From JAGNLM01 sp964439835 (GTDB lineage Bacteria; Pseudomonadota; Gammaproteobacteria; JAABTG01), in assembly GCA_964439835.1 (NCBI GenBank), contig CAYTPQ010000043.1:1-34307 (forward strand): DNA of 34,307 nt, given 5' to 3'. Both the position numbers and the translations under genes were made by a program. Shown here one piece after another: positions 1-6,969 of the stretch; position 1 is the first letter of the stretch; every line of letters starts with the position of its first letter. The notes beneath the pieces are model-generated. The model ran no database searches. It saw only the letters and a list, made by a program, of their open reading frames with translations, and had not been told where the DNA came from.

Positions 1-181
1 GCTCCTGCATGGCGCGGACGGCGAGACGGGTGGCGCGGTCGACGCCGACGGCGTAGGCAGCCGGGTAGGTGGCCTCTCGCTGACTGGGGAACGAGGCGCA
101 GCCCCCCATTGCCAGCAACGGCAGCAGGCACGCCAATATCCACCACTGTCGACAGTCGCCGACCGTGACGCGGGCTCGCAT
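1..181 (-). CDS. Probable lipoprotein, N-terminal part only
   Basis: The reading frame starts at ATG 181 and runs off the left edge, so only 60 codons are visible. A strong Shine-Dalgarno (AAGGAGGGG) lies about 10 bases upstream and fixes the start. The N-terminus has a hydrophilic stretch, a hydrophobic core (residues about 14-25) and then a Cys in the context LLAMGGC, which resembles a lipobox. This predicts export and lipid anchoring. The mature part seen so far, starting CASFPSQREATYP, matches no family I recognise. It lies downstream of the CIA30-family gene on the same strand with a 56-base gap, so the two may be cotranscribed. The lipobox is imperfect (Gly at -1 and -2, Met at -3), and the function is unknown. 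Confidence 0.6.
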   Translation of the reverse strand, partial: MRARVTVGDCRQWWILACLLPLLAMGGCASFPSQREATYPAAYAVGVDRATRLAVRAMQE

Positions 182-237
182 TTCGACCTTCCCCTCCTTC
201 AACACCGCCGTACGGGGGATGCACCCCCGCCTTTCGC

Positions 238-846
238 TCAGTACAGCCCCACCTCCGCCACGCAGACGTCCGCCGTGAACGCCCGCCCGATCCCGAACAC
301 GCCGAGGCGTACGAGCCGGGCGGCGTCGAGGCGGGTGGTGGTGCGGTAGGGGGTAAACGACGCAAACGGCAGCCGGACCTCGGTCCAGGCGGGGGGCGCG
401 GTGAAGCTGGCGCGGTAGGACTGCCACGGGAACCAGAGGTCCCGGGTTCTCAGGTGCAGGCCGTAGGTCTCGCCGTTGCCGCGGACCACTAGGCGCACGC
501 CGGTGAAGCCCGAGGCGTCCAAGGGGGAGCCGTCGGGGTCGAGGTCGAGCCCGGCCTGCACGAAGCCGCCGTTGTTCTCGAGCCGGACCTCGCCGGTGAG
601 CCGCAGGCAGCGCCGCCCGTCGACCTCGTCGAGGGCCAGCTGCGCCCGGGACACGCCACCCATCACGCTGTCGGTGACCGCGCGCCAGGTGGTGCCGAAG
701 GAGGACTCTGTCCCCCCGCTCGCGACGTCCGCGATCATCCACTCCCGCACGTTGGTGACCTCCGCGCCGGCAACGCCGGCCCAAGACGTGAGAAAGAGCA
801 GGACGGGCCCTATCCTGAGCATGCGTCGAGGCGTGGACATGAGCAT
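238..846 (-). CDS. Secreted CIA30-family (NDUFAF1-like) protein
   Basis: This 202-residue protein has an N-terminal signal peptide (hydrophobic core about residues 11-27, likely cleavage after AGVAGA). The rest matches the CIA30 fold: a Trp followed by TDSVMGGVS, then LTGEVRLENNGGFVQ, and a C-terminal beta-rich part with WTEVRLPFASF. CIA30 domains are galactose-binding-like beta sandwiches. The name comes from a mitochondrial complex I assembly factor, but bacterial members are mostly uncharacterised, and an exported one is unlikely to assemble complex I. The start is ATG 846, with AGGGTAGG just upstream; an ATG two codons further in is an alternative. It follows the 73-residue gene after 15 bases and may share its transcript. 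The family call is firm; the role is unknown. Confidence 0.85.
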   Translation of the reverse strand: MLMSTPRRMLRIGPVLLFLTSWAGVAGAEVTNVREWMIADVASGGTESSFGTTWRAVTDSVMGGVSRAQLALDEVDGRRCLRLTGEVRLENNGGFVQAGLDLDPDGSPLDASGFTGVRLVVRGNGETYGLHLRTRDLWFPWQSYRASFTAPPAWTEVRLPFASFTPYRTTTRLDAARLVRLGVFGIGRAFTADVCVAEVGLY

Positions 847-861
847 GGGCCTACCCTGACG

Positions 862-1083
862 CTACAGGCGCATGTCGCGGTCAGGGATCGGCCGGAAGGG
901 TTTCTGGGCGTGATTGACGAACGCGTTGTATTGCACCAGGAATTCGACCGCGTCCCGGGCGGCCCTGTCCGCTTCCACGATACGGGCCGCCCGAGCGGCC
1001 CGCAACGCCGCCAGATCCCGGCGCAGGGCCTCGGAGTCGCCCAGCCGGCGCAACTCGTCCGCGACGTCCGGCGAGAGGCTCAC
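862..1083 (-). CDS. Small alpha-helical protein coupled to the nucleotidyltransferase-like gene
   Basis: A 73-residue charged, mostly helical protein starts at GTG 1083. That GTG overlaps the stop of the upstream gene (sequence GTGA), and a GGAGGAGGGG ribosome-binding site lies inside the upstream coding end, so translation is probably coupled. Two longer in-frame alternatives starting near 1161 would run far back into the upstream gene and lack this arrangement. The middle is Ala/Arg-rich (residues about 17-45) and the end is YNAFVNHAQKPFRPIPDRDM. I do not recognise a family. A small helical product overlapping an AbiEii-like gene could be its antitoxin or another partner, but that is inference from position only. 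Confidence 0.6.
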   Translation of the reverse strand: MSLSPDVADELRRLGDSEALRRDLAALRAARAARIVEADRAARDAVEFLVQYNAFVNHAQKPFRPIPDRDMRL

Positions 1084-1625
1084 GTCCCCTCCTCCTCCCG
1101 CAGAGAACGGCAGAGCCCCTCTCGGCCGAACAGGGCAAAGTAGGCTTCGAGCCTTGCCCAATCCAGGGTGGCGCCGTGCAGCCGCACGAGCTGGCGAATG
1201 TCTTCCAGGTCGAACGCCTCCCGGCGGGGGTCGTTGTGCAACGCTTGGACCTTGAGCCCGATCAGGTCCTCCGGGCGCAACACGCGGACCCGAAAGGCAC
1301 CTTCGAACACCTCACGCTCGACGGCGTCGGCCAACATCTGGACGCTCGCGGCCCGAAACGCGTGCAGGTACTCCACTTCCCCGAAGCGCGCGTCCGGGGA
1401 CACGAACTGGGAGACATTTTCCGAACGGTGGCGGCAGACGTAACCGAGCCGCGCCATCAGCTCGTCGACTATGGGCAGCCTCTCCCGGCGAACCAGAAAG
1501 TCCAAGTCGATCGTTGCCCGCTGCACGCCCCAGAGCGCCAGGGCGAAGCCGCCGATCAGGGCATACCCGAGGCCCTCGGCCTGAAATCCTTCGACCAGAC
1601 TGCTGAGGACCCGTCGGAAGTCCAT
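1080..1625 (-). CDS. Nucleotidyltransferase-fold protein (AbiEii/DUF6036-like)
   Basis: This 181-residue protein shows the minimal nucleotidyltransferase core near its N-terminus: ALIGGFALALWG (GG at residues 25-26) followed by RATIDLDFLV, with D40 and D42 as the expected metal-binding pair. A later segment, RPEDLIGLKVQAL with FDLEDIRQL, is typical of AbiEii-like proteins. Family members include the toxins of type IV toxin-antitoxin and abortive-infection pairs, which transfer nucleotides to tRNA or protein targets, as well as solitary proteins of unknown role. At 181 residues it is shorter than classical AbiEii, so DUF6036-type is a good alternative name. Its end overlaps the next gene by four bases. 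A VapBC module lies about 220 bases upstream, which suits a defence or addiction context. Toxicity is not shown. Confidence 0.75.
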   Translation of the reverse strand: MDFRRVLSSLVEGFQAEGLGYALIGGFALALWGVQRATIDLDFLVRRERLPIVDELMARLGYVCRHRSENVSQFVSPDARFGEVEYLHAFRAASVQMLADAVEREVFEGAFRVRVLRPEDLIGLKVQALHNDPRREAFDLEDIRQLVRLHGATLDWARLEAYFALFGREGLCRSLREEEGT

Positions 1626-1694
1626 GCGCTACCGCCGCCGAACAGCGCGCAATCGTACAACAAGAACCCGGTACGCTCCTCATTCAGACCCCGC

Positions 1695-1742
1695 TGGCCA
1701 CCCAGACTCCCCCACCCGTGGCCACCCCAGACTCCCTCACCC
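1695..1742. repeat. Two imperfect 24-bp tandem copies
   Basis: The unit TGGCCACCCAGACTCCC followed by CCACCC at 1695-1717 is repeated at 1719-1742 with one inserted and one substituted base. It lies in the 222-base gap between the VapC gene and the nucleotidyltransferase-like gene. No gene is seen in the gap, and the promoter of the downstream operon should lie there. Function unknown. Confidence 0.5.
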
Positions 1743-1847
1743 TCGGGCCCGCGTGGCCCGGCCTGAGGGCCGCCCCCGTGGCGAGACGTTACCTTCACCC
1801 CCTCGTGGCAACCGATGGGGCTCGTGGCAGGGCCGCGCTCGCTATCG

Positions 1848-2258
1848 CTATGGCGCCACCAGCCAGTTCTCGACGTTCAGCCCGGGTACGCGCGAGAACT
1901 CCCGCACGTTGTCGGTGACGACGGTGAGTCCCAGCGCAAGGGCATGTGCGGCGATCAGCATGTCGTTTGGCCCAATCGGTGCGCCGTGCCGCTCGAGATG
2001 CTCACGCAGTTCCCCGTAGTGGCGGTCTGCCGGCGCATCGAGCGGAAGGATCTCCAGCGCCGAGAGCACTGCATCCATCTGTGCGGTCAGTCGCGGGGAT
2101 CCGCACTTGACCGCCCCAAAGCGCAGCTCACTGGCGACGATGATGCTCGTGCAGACGCTTCCTTCGCCTTCACGGACCAGTCGCTGCGCCACCCTGCCCT
2201 GCGGGCGACGGATCAGGTCGGAAACGACATTCGTGTCGAGCAGGAAGCGGGCGGCCAC
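1848..2258 (-). CDS. vapC: PIN-domain toxin VapC
   Basis: This 136-residue PIN-domain protein is predicted to be a Mg-dependent endoribonuclease that cleaves RNA when freed from its antitoxin. The four acidic residues of the PIN active site are all present: D8 in LLDTN, E44 in ASELRFG, D99 in PNDMLIAAHA and D116 in VVTDN. Length and motif spacing are standard for VapC. It starts at GTG 2258, two bases after the stop of the vapB-like gene, so the pair is translationally coupled. The protein looks intact. Regulation is expected through VapBC binding to the palindrome upstream of vapB. The target RNA cannot be read from the sequence. Confidence 0.9.
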   Translation of the reverse strand: MAARFLLDTNVVSDLIRRPQGRVAQRLVREGEGSVCTSIIVASELRFGAVKCGSPRLTAQMDAVLSALEILPLDAPADRHYGELREHLERHGAPIGPNDMLIAAHALALGLTVVTDNVREFSRVPGLNVENWLVAP

Positions 2259-2260
2259 GA

Positions 2261-2500
2261 TCAGAGGTCGACGTCATCGAGCGGGAGCACTCCCGCATCG
2301 ACGTCCGGGAAGGTCTCGTCGAGCGGCTGCAGGGTCGCCAACAAGGCGATCAACCCGCCCTTCCGCACCGGCTCCACAATCAGCCGGTCGCCGTCCTTTC
2401 GAAGGATGGCCTCATCGGCATCGAGCTCGAACTCGCGTGGGATGCGAAGTGCTTGATTCCGCCCGTTTCGGAATAGGCGGACCTGTCTTTCGGATTGCAT
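2261..2500 (-). CDS. vapB: AbrB-type antitoxin VapB
   Basis: A 79-residue antitoxin with an N-terminal SpoVT/AbrB DNA-binding domain (residues about 3-46, with VRLFRNGRNQALRIPREFEL) and an acidic C-terminal tail (DETFPDVDAG, LPLDDVDL) expected to wrap the toxin. I chose ATG 2500 because the AbrB domain begins right after it and GGAAAGG lies about 10 bases upstream. An in-frame upstream ATG would add 18 unrelated residues and run across the palindromic operator. It is the first gene of the vapBC pair and probably represses the operon together with VapC. Confidence 0.88.
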   Translation of the reverse strand: MQSERQVRLFRNGRNQALRIPREFELDADEAILRKDGDRLIVEPVRKGGLIALLATLQPLDETFPDVDAGVLPLDDVDL

Positions 2501-2518
2501 CGCTGAAACCTTTCCGGT

Positions 2519-2540
2519 GGCATATACGCCAACATATGCC
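2519..2540. promoter_or_regulatory. Palindromic operator candidate for vapBC
   Basis: A perfect 7-bp inverted repeat, GGCATAT - 8 bases - ATATGCC, lies 19 bases upstream of the chosen vapB start. This is where a VapB or VapBC dimer would be expected to bind for autoregulation. It also lies only 34 bases before the divergent antitoxin remnant at 2575, so one site may once have controlled both directions. The palindrome is seen directly; binding is inferred. Confidence 0.6.
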
Positions 2541-2574
2541 GGCACGGGGTGCAAGTCAAACGAAAGGGGCTGGC

Positions 2575-2739
2575 ATGGGCGCGGTGAAGATCAGCTCGAA
2601 GGTCGACGAGGTCGTCTGGAACGAGTTGCGGGAACTGGCTCTCCGCGTGGAGTCGCGCGAGCCGCCATACCGGCGGCGCGGTCACTCCTTCAGCACCGTC
2701 TTTGCGTACAGGTCCCGGAACCGCCCCTGGGGGTCGTAG
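2575..2739 (+). pseudogene. Broken CopG/RHH-like antitoxin gene, 5' end only
   Basis: An ATG at 2575 with GAAAGGGG just upstream opens a frame beginning MGAVKISSKVDEVVWNELRELA. This resembles the N-terminus of small ribbon-helix-helix antitoxins (beta strand, then helix with VWNELRELA). After about residue 22 the frame turns into low-complexity Arg-rich sequence and runs antisense into the end of the FAD oxidoreductase gene, stopping after 54 codons. The second helix and tail expected of the family are missing. I read it as a remnant left by deletion or by replacement of its 3' half. A short functional peptide cannot be excluded. Confidence 0.5.
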
Positions 2740-4028
2740 CGCGCTTTGAGCGCCGCGTAGGCGGTGCGGTCGAAGACGGACCAGAACGCCTCCGGCGTGT
2801 AGTAGGAGTCCGAGTACAGGCTCTTGATCCCGCCGAGCTCGCGCACCCGGCGCTCCACCAGGCGGTTGAAGTGCCCCGGCGCGTGCTCGCCGCGGTGGCG
2901 GATCACGTCCCAGAAGCCGAAGTTGACGTAGGTCGCCCGGGGGTCGAGCGGGTAGAGCGGGTAGCGTGCGCCCGGGTCCCAGCCGCGGATCGGGCAGAGC
3001 CAGACCGGCGTGAAGCGGATCGTCTCCAGGTAGAAGTCCAGGAACGCCTCGCAGCGCTCGAGCGGGATGTCGACGTCCTGGATCACCGACTCGCTGCGGT
3101 AGCCGAGCAGGCGTTGCAGACGCTCCATCAGGCCCCAGCGCGCGTTCCAGCGCATGATCCGGGTGTAGGTGACCGAGTTGAGGCGCTTGCGCCCGTAGAG
3201 GCGGCGCACGATCGGGTTCTGGGCGAGCAGGTTCTTCGAGCACCAGAACCAGTCCGTGTCCCAGCGCCAGAGGTAGTCGGAAACGGTGAGGTAATCCTCG
3301 CTGCGTTCCCGGATCGAGCGGTAGTAGATGCGCTCGAAGGTGTAGTCGCTGGTGTAGGGTGCCTGCTCCACGAAGCGCCCGACGGTGAGGTAGTACTCGC
3401 CGCGCCCGAACACCACGCCGTCGAGGAAGTCGATTGGCTCGCCGCACCAGCGCGCGACGTCGGCGAAGAGCGCGCGGGCGTCCCGGTGGCGGACGTGGGT
3501 CAGGTGCACGTAGGGCTTCACCGGCACCGCCTTCGCCTTCACCCGCAACGCGTAGCCGAGGGTCCCGTAGGAGTTAGGGAAGCCGAAGAACAGGTCCCGG
3601 TGCTCGTTGTCGGGCCTGGCGACGACGACCGAGCCGTCGGCCAGGAGGACCTCCATCTCGCTCACCGTCTCGTGCACCAGCCCGTAGCGGAACGACGAGG
3701 ACTCGATGCCGACGCCGGAGACCGCGCCGCCCAGCGTGATCGACTTCAGCTGGGGCACCACCGCCGGCGTGAGCGCATGCGCCAGGCAGGCCGCGGTCAG
3801 GTCGCCGTACGGGACCATGCCCTCGGCGTCGACGGTCCCCGCGGCCGGGTCGACCCGAAGGACGTGGCGGAACTCCCGCACGTCGAGCCGGGCGCCGGTG
3901 ACCTCCCGGCGGTCGCGGAACAGGTTCGAGGTGTCCTTGCCGAGCCGCACGCCACCCGCCGGCCCGGCCCGCAGCCGTTCCGCGAGTCGCGCCTTGCGGG
4001 CCTCGAAGGCGTCATGCGCAGCGTTCAT
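2682..4028 (-). CDS. FAD-binding oxidoreductase, DHCR24/DIMINUTO-like
   Basis: This 448-residue protein belongs to the FAD_binding_4 (VAO/p-cresol methylhydroxylase) superfamily. The FAD-binding signature is at residues 99-117: TLGGAVSGVGIESSSFRYG, followed by ETVSEMEVLLADGSVV. The phrase GIESSS(F)(R)YG is close to that of delta(24)-sterol reductase (DHCR24/DWARF1), and the protein lacks the C-terminal domain of lactate or glycolate oxidases. Bacterial members are mostly uncharacterised; a sterol substrate should not be assumed. The start at ATG 4028 was chosen because the frame upstream is low-complexity and antisense to the divergent phosphatase. No signal peptide or membrane segment is seen, so it is probably cytoplasmic or peripheral. 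A 133-base gap separates it from the divergent phosphatase gene. Confidence 0.82.
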   Translation of the reverse strand: MNAAHDAFEARKARLAERLRAGPAGGVRLGKDTSNLFRDRREVTGARLDVREFRHVLRVDPAAGTVDAEGMVPYGDLTAACLAHALTPAVVPQLKSITLGGAVSGVGIESSSFRYGLVHETVSEMEVLLADGSVVVARPDNEHRDLFFGFPNSYGTLGYALRVKAKAVPVKPYVHLTHVRHRDARALFADVARWCGEPIDFLDGVVFGRGEYYLTVGRFVEQAPYTSDYTFERIYYRSIRERSEDYLTVSDYLWRWDTDWFWCSKNLLAQNPIVRRLYGRKRLNSVTYTRIMRWNARWGLMERLQRLLGYRSESVIQDVDIPLERCEAFLDFYLETIRFTPVWLCPIRGWDPGARYPLYPLDPRATYVNFGFWDVIRHRGEHAPGHFNRLVERRVRELGGIKSLYSDSYYTPEAFWSVFDRTAYAALKARYDPQGRFRDLYAKTVLKE

Positions 4029-4161
4029 GGTCGGACCCCTGCCGGACCCGCGGTGGTGCGTCGCTCCGGATCGTGAACAGGCGGGTCGACCTTGTCTACC
4101 GGGGCCGAAGCGAGGTATGCCTACACGCGCCCCGGCACCCGGGCCCCGAGGAGAGAACGCC

Positions 4162-5622
4162 ATGGCCAGAGGCCCCACCTCCGGCGTCGCCACCCGTTGC
4201 GGCGTGCTGCTGCTCGCCCTGACCGCCACCCCCGCCGCGGCGGGCGGCGCGGTCAACGTGGTTCTCATGATCAGCGACGGGCAGGGCTTCCACGCGGCGC
4301 GGGCCGCTACCCTCTACGCGGGGGCGCCCGCAGTCTACGAGGGCTTTCCGGTCAAGGTCGCGGTGCAGACCCACTCGGCCAGCCAGCCGGCAGGCTATGA
4401 CCCCGAGCGGATGTGGTCGGACTTCGCCTGGGCCCTCTCGGGCGCCACCGACTCGGCGGCGGCGGCCACCGCGATGGTCACCGGCGTCAAGGTCCGCGAC
4501 GGCCAGATCAACTGGGGCCTGGACGGGGCACCGCTGCGAACCTTCTTCGAGACCGCCTCCGAGCGGGGCATGGCGACGGGGGCCGTATCCTCGGTGCCCT
4601 TCTCCCACGCCACCCCCGCCGCGGTGTACGCCCACCAGCCGTCCCGCAACGAGTACGCGGCGATCGCGCGGGAGGGCCTGTTCGGCGACTGGCTCGACGT
4701 GCTGATCGGCGCCGGCCACCCCTTCTACGACCAGGACGGCGTCGGGCCCCGGGCGGCGCCGGCGCAGGTCGACTACGTCGGTGGCCTCGCCGCCTGGGAG
4801 GCGGTGACCGTACCCGGCGGCGCCGGCGGCTGGACCCTGGTGGAGTCCCGGGCGGACTTCGAAGCGATTGCCGCGGGCGCCGCCTCCGCCCCGGCGCGAC
4901 TGCTGGGCGTGGCCCGCGCCAGCCCGACCCTCCAGAACGACCGCTCGCGCCGCGGCGGAGACCCTTCCCGCCCCTCCGGCGACGCCCCGAACCCCGGCGT
5001 GCCCAGCCTCGCGACCCTGACGCGCGCGGCACTGCAGACGCTGGAGCACAGCCCCGCCGGTTTCACGCTCCTCGTCGAGGGCGGCGCCGTCGACTGGGCC
5101 GCCCACGCCCACGACCTGCCGCGCCTCATCGAAGAGCAGACCGACTTCAACGCGGCCGTCCAGACGGTGGTCGACTGGGTCGAGCACCCCCACAACCCGC
5201 AGGGGGGCTGGGAGCGTAACCTGGTCATCGTGACCGGCGACCACGAGACGGGGCATCTCTGGGGCCCGGGCACCTTCACGGACGTCAACGGCAATGGCGC
5301 CTACGACGGATTCGGGCCGGACGCCTTCCACGGCTACCGGCCGCTGGAGGACCGGGGGCCCGGACGCCTGCCCGGGCACCAGTTCGGCTCCCGCGGCCAC
5401 ACGGCGGCGCTGGTGCCGCTCTACGCGCGCGGCGCGGGCAGCGAGCGCTTCCGAGACCTGGTGGTCGGCCACGACAGCCGCATGGCAGGGGCCTACGGGC
5501 CGGCCGCCGCCGGCTTCAGCGGCGACTACGTGGACAACACGGCGATCTACCGGGTTGTTCTGGAATTGCTCCAGCCCGGCGCCGCGACGCCAACACCGGG
5601 CGAGGCCCGGCCGAGCCCGTGA
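4162..5622 (+). CDS. Secreted alkaline phosphatase (PhoA superfamily)
   Basis: This 486-residue phosphomonoesterase has a signal peptide (residues 1-27, core VLLLALTATPAAA). The active site is complete: D39 in MISDGQG, nucleophile S98 in GATDSAAAAT, E306/D311/H315 in VEGGAVDWAAHAHD, D360-H361 in TGDHETGH, and H413 in RGHTAALVP. It should release inorganic phosphate from organic phosphates in the periplasm. Between the last two motifs is an acidic loop, DVNGNGAYD, that resembles a calcium-binding EF-hand-like loop. A Ser/Arg-rich insertion (about residues 258-283) precedes VPSLATLTRAAL. The start has GAGGAGAG eight bases upstream; longer frames lack a signal peptide. No clear Pho box was recognised in the gap from the divergent gene. 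Confidence 0.92.
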   Translation: MARGPTSGVATRCGVLLLALTATPAAAGGAVNVVLMISDGQGFHAARAATLYAGAPAVYEGFPVKVAVQTHSASQPAGYDPERMWSDFAWALSGATDSAAAATAMVTGVKVRDGQINWGLDGAPLRTFFETASERGMATGAVSSVPFSHATPAAVYAHQPSRNEYAAIAREGLFGDWLDVLIGAGHPFYDQDGVGPRAAPAQVDYVGGLAAWEAVTVPGGAGGWTLVESRADFEAIAAGAASAPARLLGVARASPTLQNDRSRRGGDPSRPSGDAPNPGVPSLATLTRAALQTLEHSPAGFTLLVEGGAVDWAAHAHDLPRLIEEQTDFNAAVQTVVDWVEHPHNPQGGWERNLVIVTGDHETGHLWGPGTFTDVNGNGAYDGFGPDAFHGYRPLEDRGPGRLPGHQFGSRGHTAALVPLYARGAGSERFRDLVVGHDSRMAGAYGPAAAGFSGDYVDNTAIYRVVLELLQPGAATPTPGEARPSP

Positions 5623-5669
5623 CCTCCTCCGCTCGACCTGCGGGCGGAGCGCACAGGACAAGCAGGGCA

Positions 5670-5700
5670 GGTCCCTCGCCCGGTGCGAGGGCGAGGGACC
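5670..5700. terminator. Strong hairpin between convergent genes
   Basis: A perfect 12-bp inverted repeat, GGTCCCTCGCCC - 7-base loop - GGGCGAGGGACC, sits in the 90-base gap between two convergent genes. It starts 48 bases after the phosphatase stop and ends 13 bases before the stop of the minus-strand gene. There is no T-tract on either side, so it is either a T-less terminator or an RNA-stabilising hairpin serving both directions. Confidence 0.6.
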
Positions 5701-5712
5701 CGGCCTCCTCGC

Positions 5713-6771
5713 TCAGCGGCTGCCCATGCCGCCGCCGGAGCCGCTGCCCGCCCGGCGGCCAGTACCGGTGCCGGGCCCCGTCGACCCATGGGGCGGGGCG
5801 AACGGACTGCCCATGGACGGCATTCCCTGCGGACCCTGCCCCCCGCCCTGCGGCATGCCCGGAAACATCCCCTGGGGCATCCCCGGAGAGGTCCCTCCTG
5901 TCATCCCCTGCGGCATGCCCGAGGGCATTCCCTGCGGGAAGCCGGCACCTGGAGCGGCACCCGGATAGGGTCCCTGAGGCATCCCGGAGCCTCCCGGCAT
6001 GGCAGGCGCTGCCCACCCTCCGGCCGGACTCTTGAGGCGCTGGCGCTGCTCCTCGGTCAGGACGTCGGACGCGCGCTTCACGGCATCCGACACCAGCTGC
6101 CCGATCTGGCCCTGGAGGTCCTGCAGGGCCTTGACCGCCTTCCGCTGCTCCTCGCCGAGCCGGCGCAGTTCGCTCTCCCGGTCCATCACCTTGCCCTGGA
6201 GCTCCCACTGGCGTTTGCGCAGTTCCTCGGACAGCCGGGCCAGACGGTCACGTTGATCCTCGCTCAGGTCGAGCCCCTGGAACACCGCGAGGGCGTCTGC
6301 CCCCGACCCACCCATGCCCGGTGCGCCGCCGAACGGCCCGGGAAGACCGTAGGGCACGCCGGGGAACGAGCCGGGGCCAGCGCCCGCCCCGCTCCCCGGG
6401 AAGGCTGGCATGGAGCCGAAGGCGGGGGCGCCCCCGGTGCCCGCCGGCTGGCTCATCGGCATCCCGGGCCCCGGCATCCCCGGAGGCCCGAACGAGGACG
6501 CGCCTTGGGCAAAGGGGAAGGATGGCGCGCCCGGCACGTGGGCGCCCGACCCCCAGGGGTCACCAATGGGCGCACCCAGGGGCACCGGGCCGGTGGGCCG
6601 AGAGGGGGTGTCGCTGGCCCAGGGGTCACGGAAGGGGGCAGGGGCAGCAGACGGGCCCGGCGCGCCGGCGCCTGGTGCCGCGCCTCCGCCCTCCCCCGCG
6701 GCCCCCGCACTTCCCCAAAGCAGCCCACCCAGGGTCAACGCCAAACAGGTCTTCATCCTCCAGTCGCTCAT
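5713..6771 (-). CDS. Exported LTxxQ (Spy/CpxP-like) protein with Met/Gly/Pro-rich arms
   Basis: This 352-residue protein starts at ATG 6771 behind GAGAGGAGGGG, with a signal peptide (core LALTLGGLLWGSAGAA). It has three parts. First comes a long Pro/Gly/Ala-rich segment with repeated PGMP-like units. A helical, charged core follows, with two LTxxQ-type motifs, LDLSEDQRDRL and LTEEQRQRL, separated by helices rich in Glu, Arg and Gln. Last is a C-terminal arm (about 257-321) with ten Met in 65 residues, mostly as GMPQGM units. LTxxQ proteins such as Spy and CpxP are small periplasmic chaperones or stress sensors of about 160 residues. This one is twice that length because of the low-complexity arms. 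Met-rich repeats can bind Cu(I), but that is a hypothesis here. Codon use is normal for the region. Confidence 0.65.
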   Translation of the reverse strand: MSDWRMKTCLALTLGGLLWGSAGAAGEGGGAAPGAGAPGPSAAPAPFRDPWASDTPSRPTGPVPLGAPIGDPWGSGAHVPGAPSFPFAQGASSFGPPGMPGPGMPMSQPAGTGGAPAFGSMPAFPGSGAGAGPGSFPGVPYGLPGPFGGAPGMGGSGADALAVFQGLDLSEDQRDRLARLSEELRKRQWELQGKVMDRESELRRLGEEQRKAVKALQDLQGQIGQLVSDAVKRASDVLTEEQRQRLKSPAGGWAAPAMPGGSGMPQGPYPGAAPGAGFPQGMPSGMPQGMTGGTSPGMPQGMFPGMPQGGGQGPQGMPSMGSPFAPPHGSTGPGTGTGRRAGSGSGGGMGSR

Positions 6772-6969
6772 GCCGCCCCTCCTCTCGCCACCGATTGTCC
6801 TGCCGATCCTCCGGCCGCCCCCAGTGTAGTGCGACCGCTCCTGCCCGGACACCGAGGGGTTCCCTCTCGCCGGTCGCCCCGAAGTCATCAGACCGCCCGT
6901 TCCATGTCATACTTGTTCAAGCCCTGCGAGGCGCGCCCGGCCGCCCTCGCCACACCACAGGGGGAGAGC

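Noticed and set aside
2517..4076. Plus-strand open frame of 519 codons
   Set aside because: It is the shadow of the FAD oxidoreductase, with Val/Arg/Glu-rich composition and no domain.
5683..6969. Upstream extension of the first GH57 frame (total 824 codons)
   Set aside because: The extension is antisense to the LTxxQ protein gene, and the GH57 domain begins right after the ATG at 6970.
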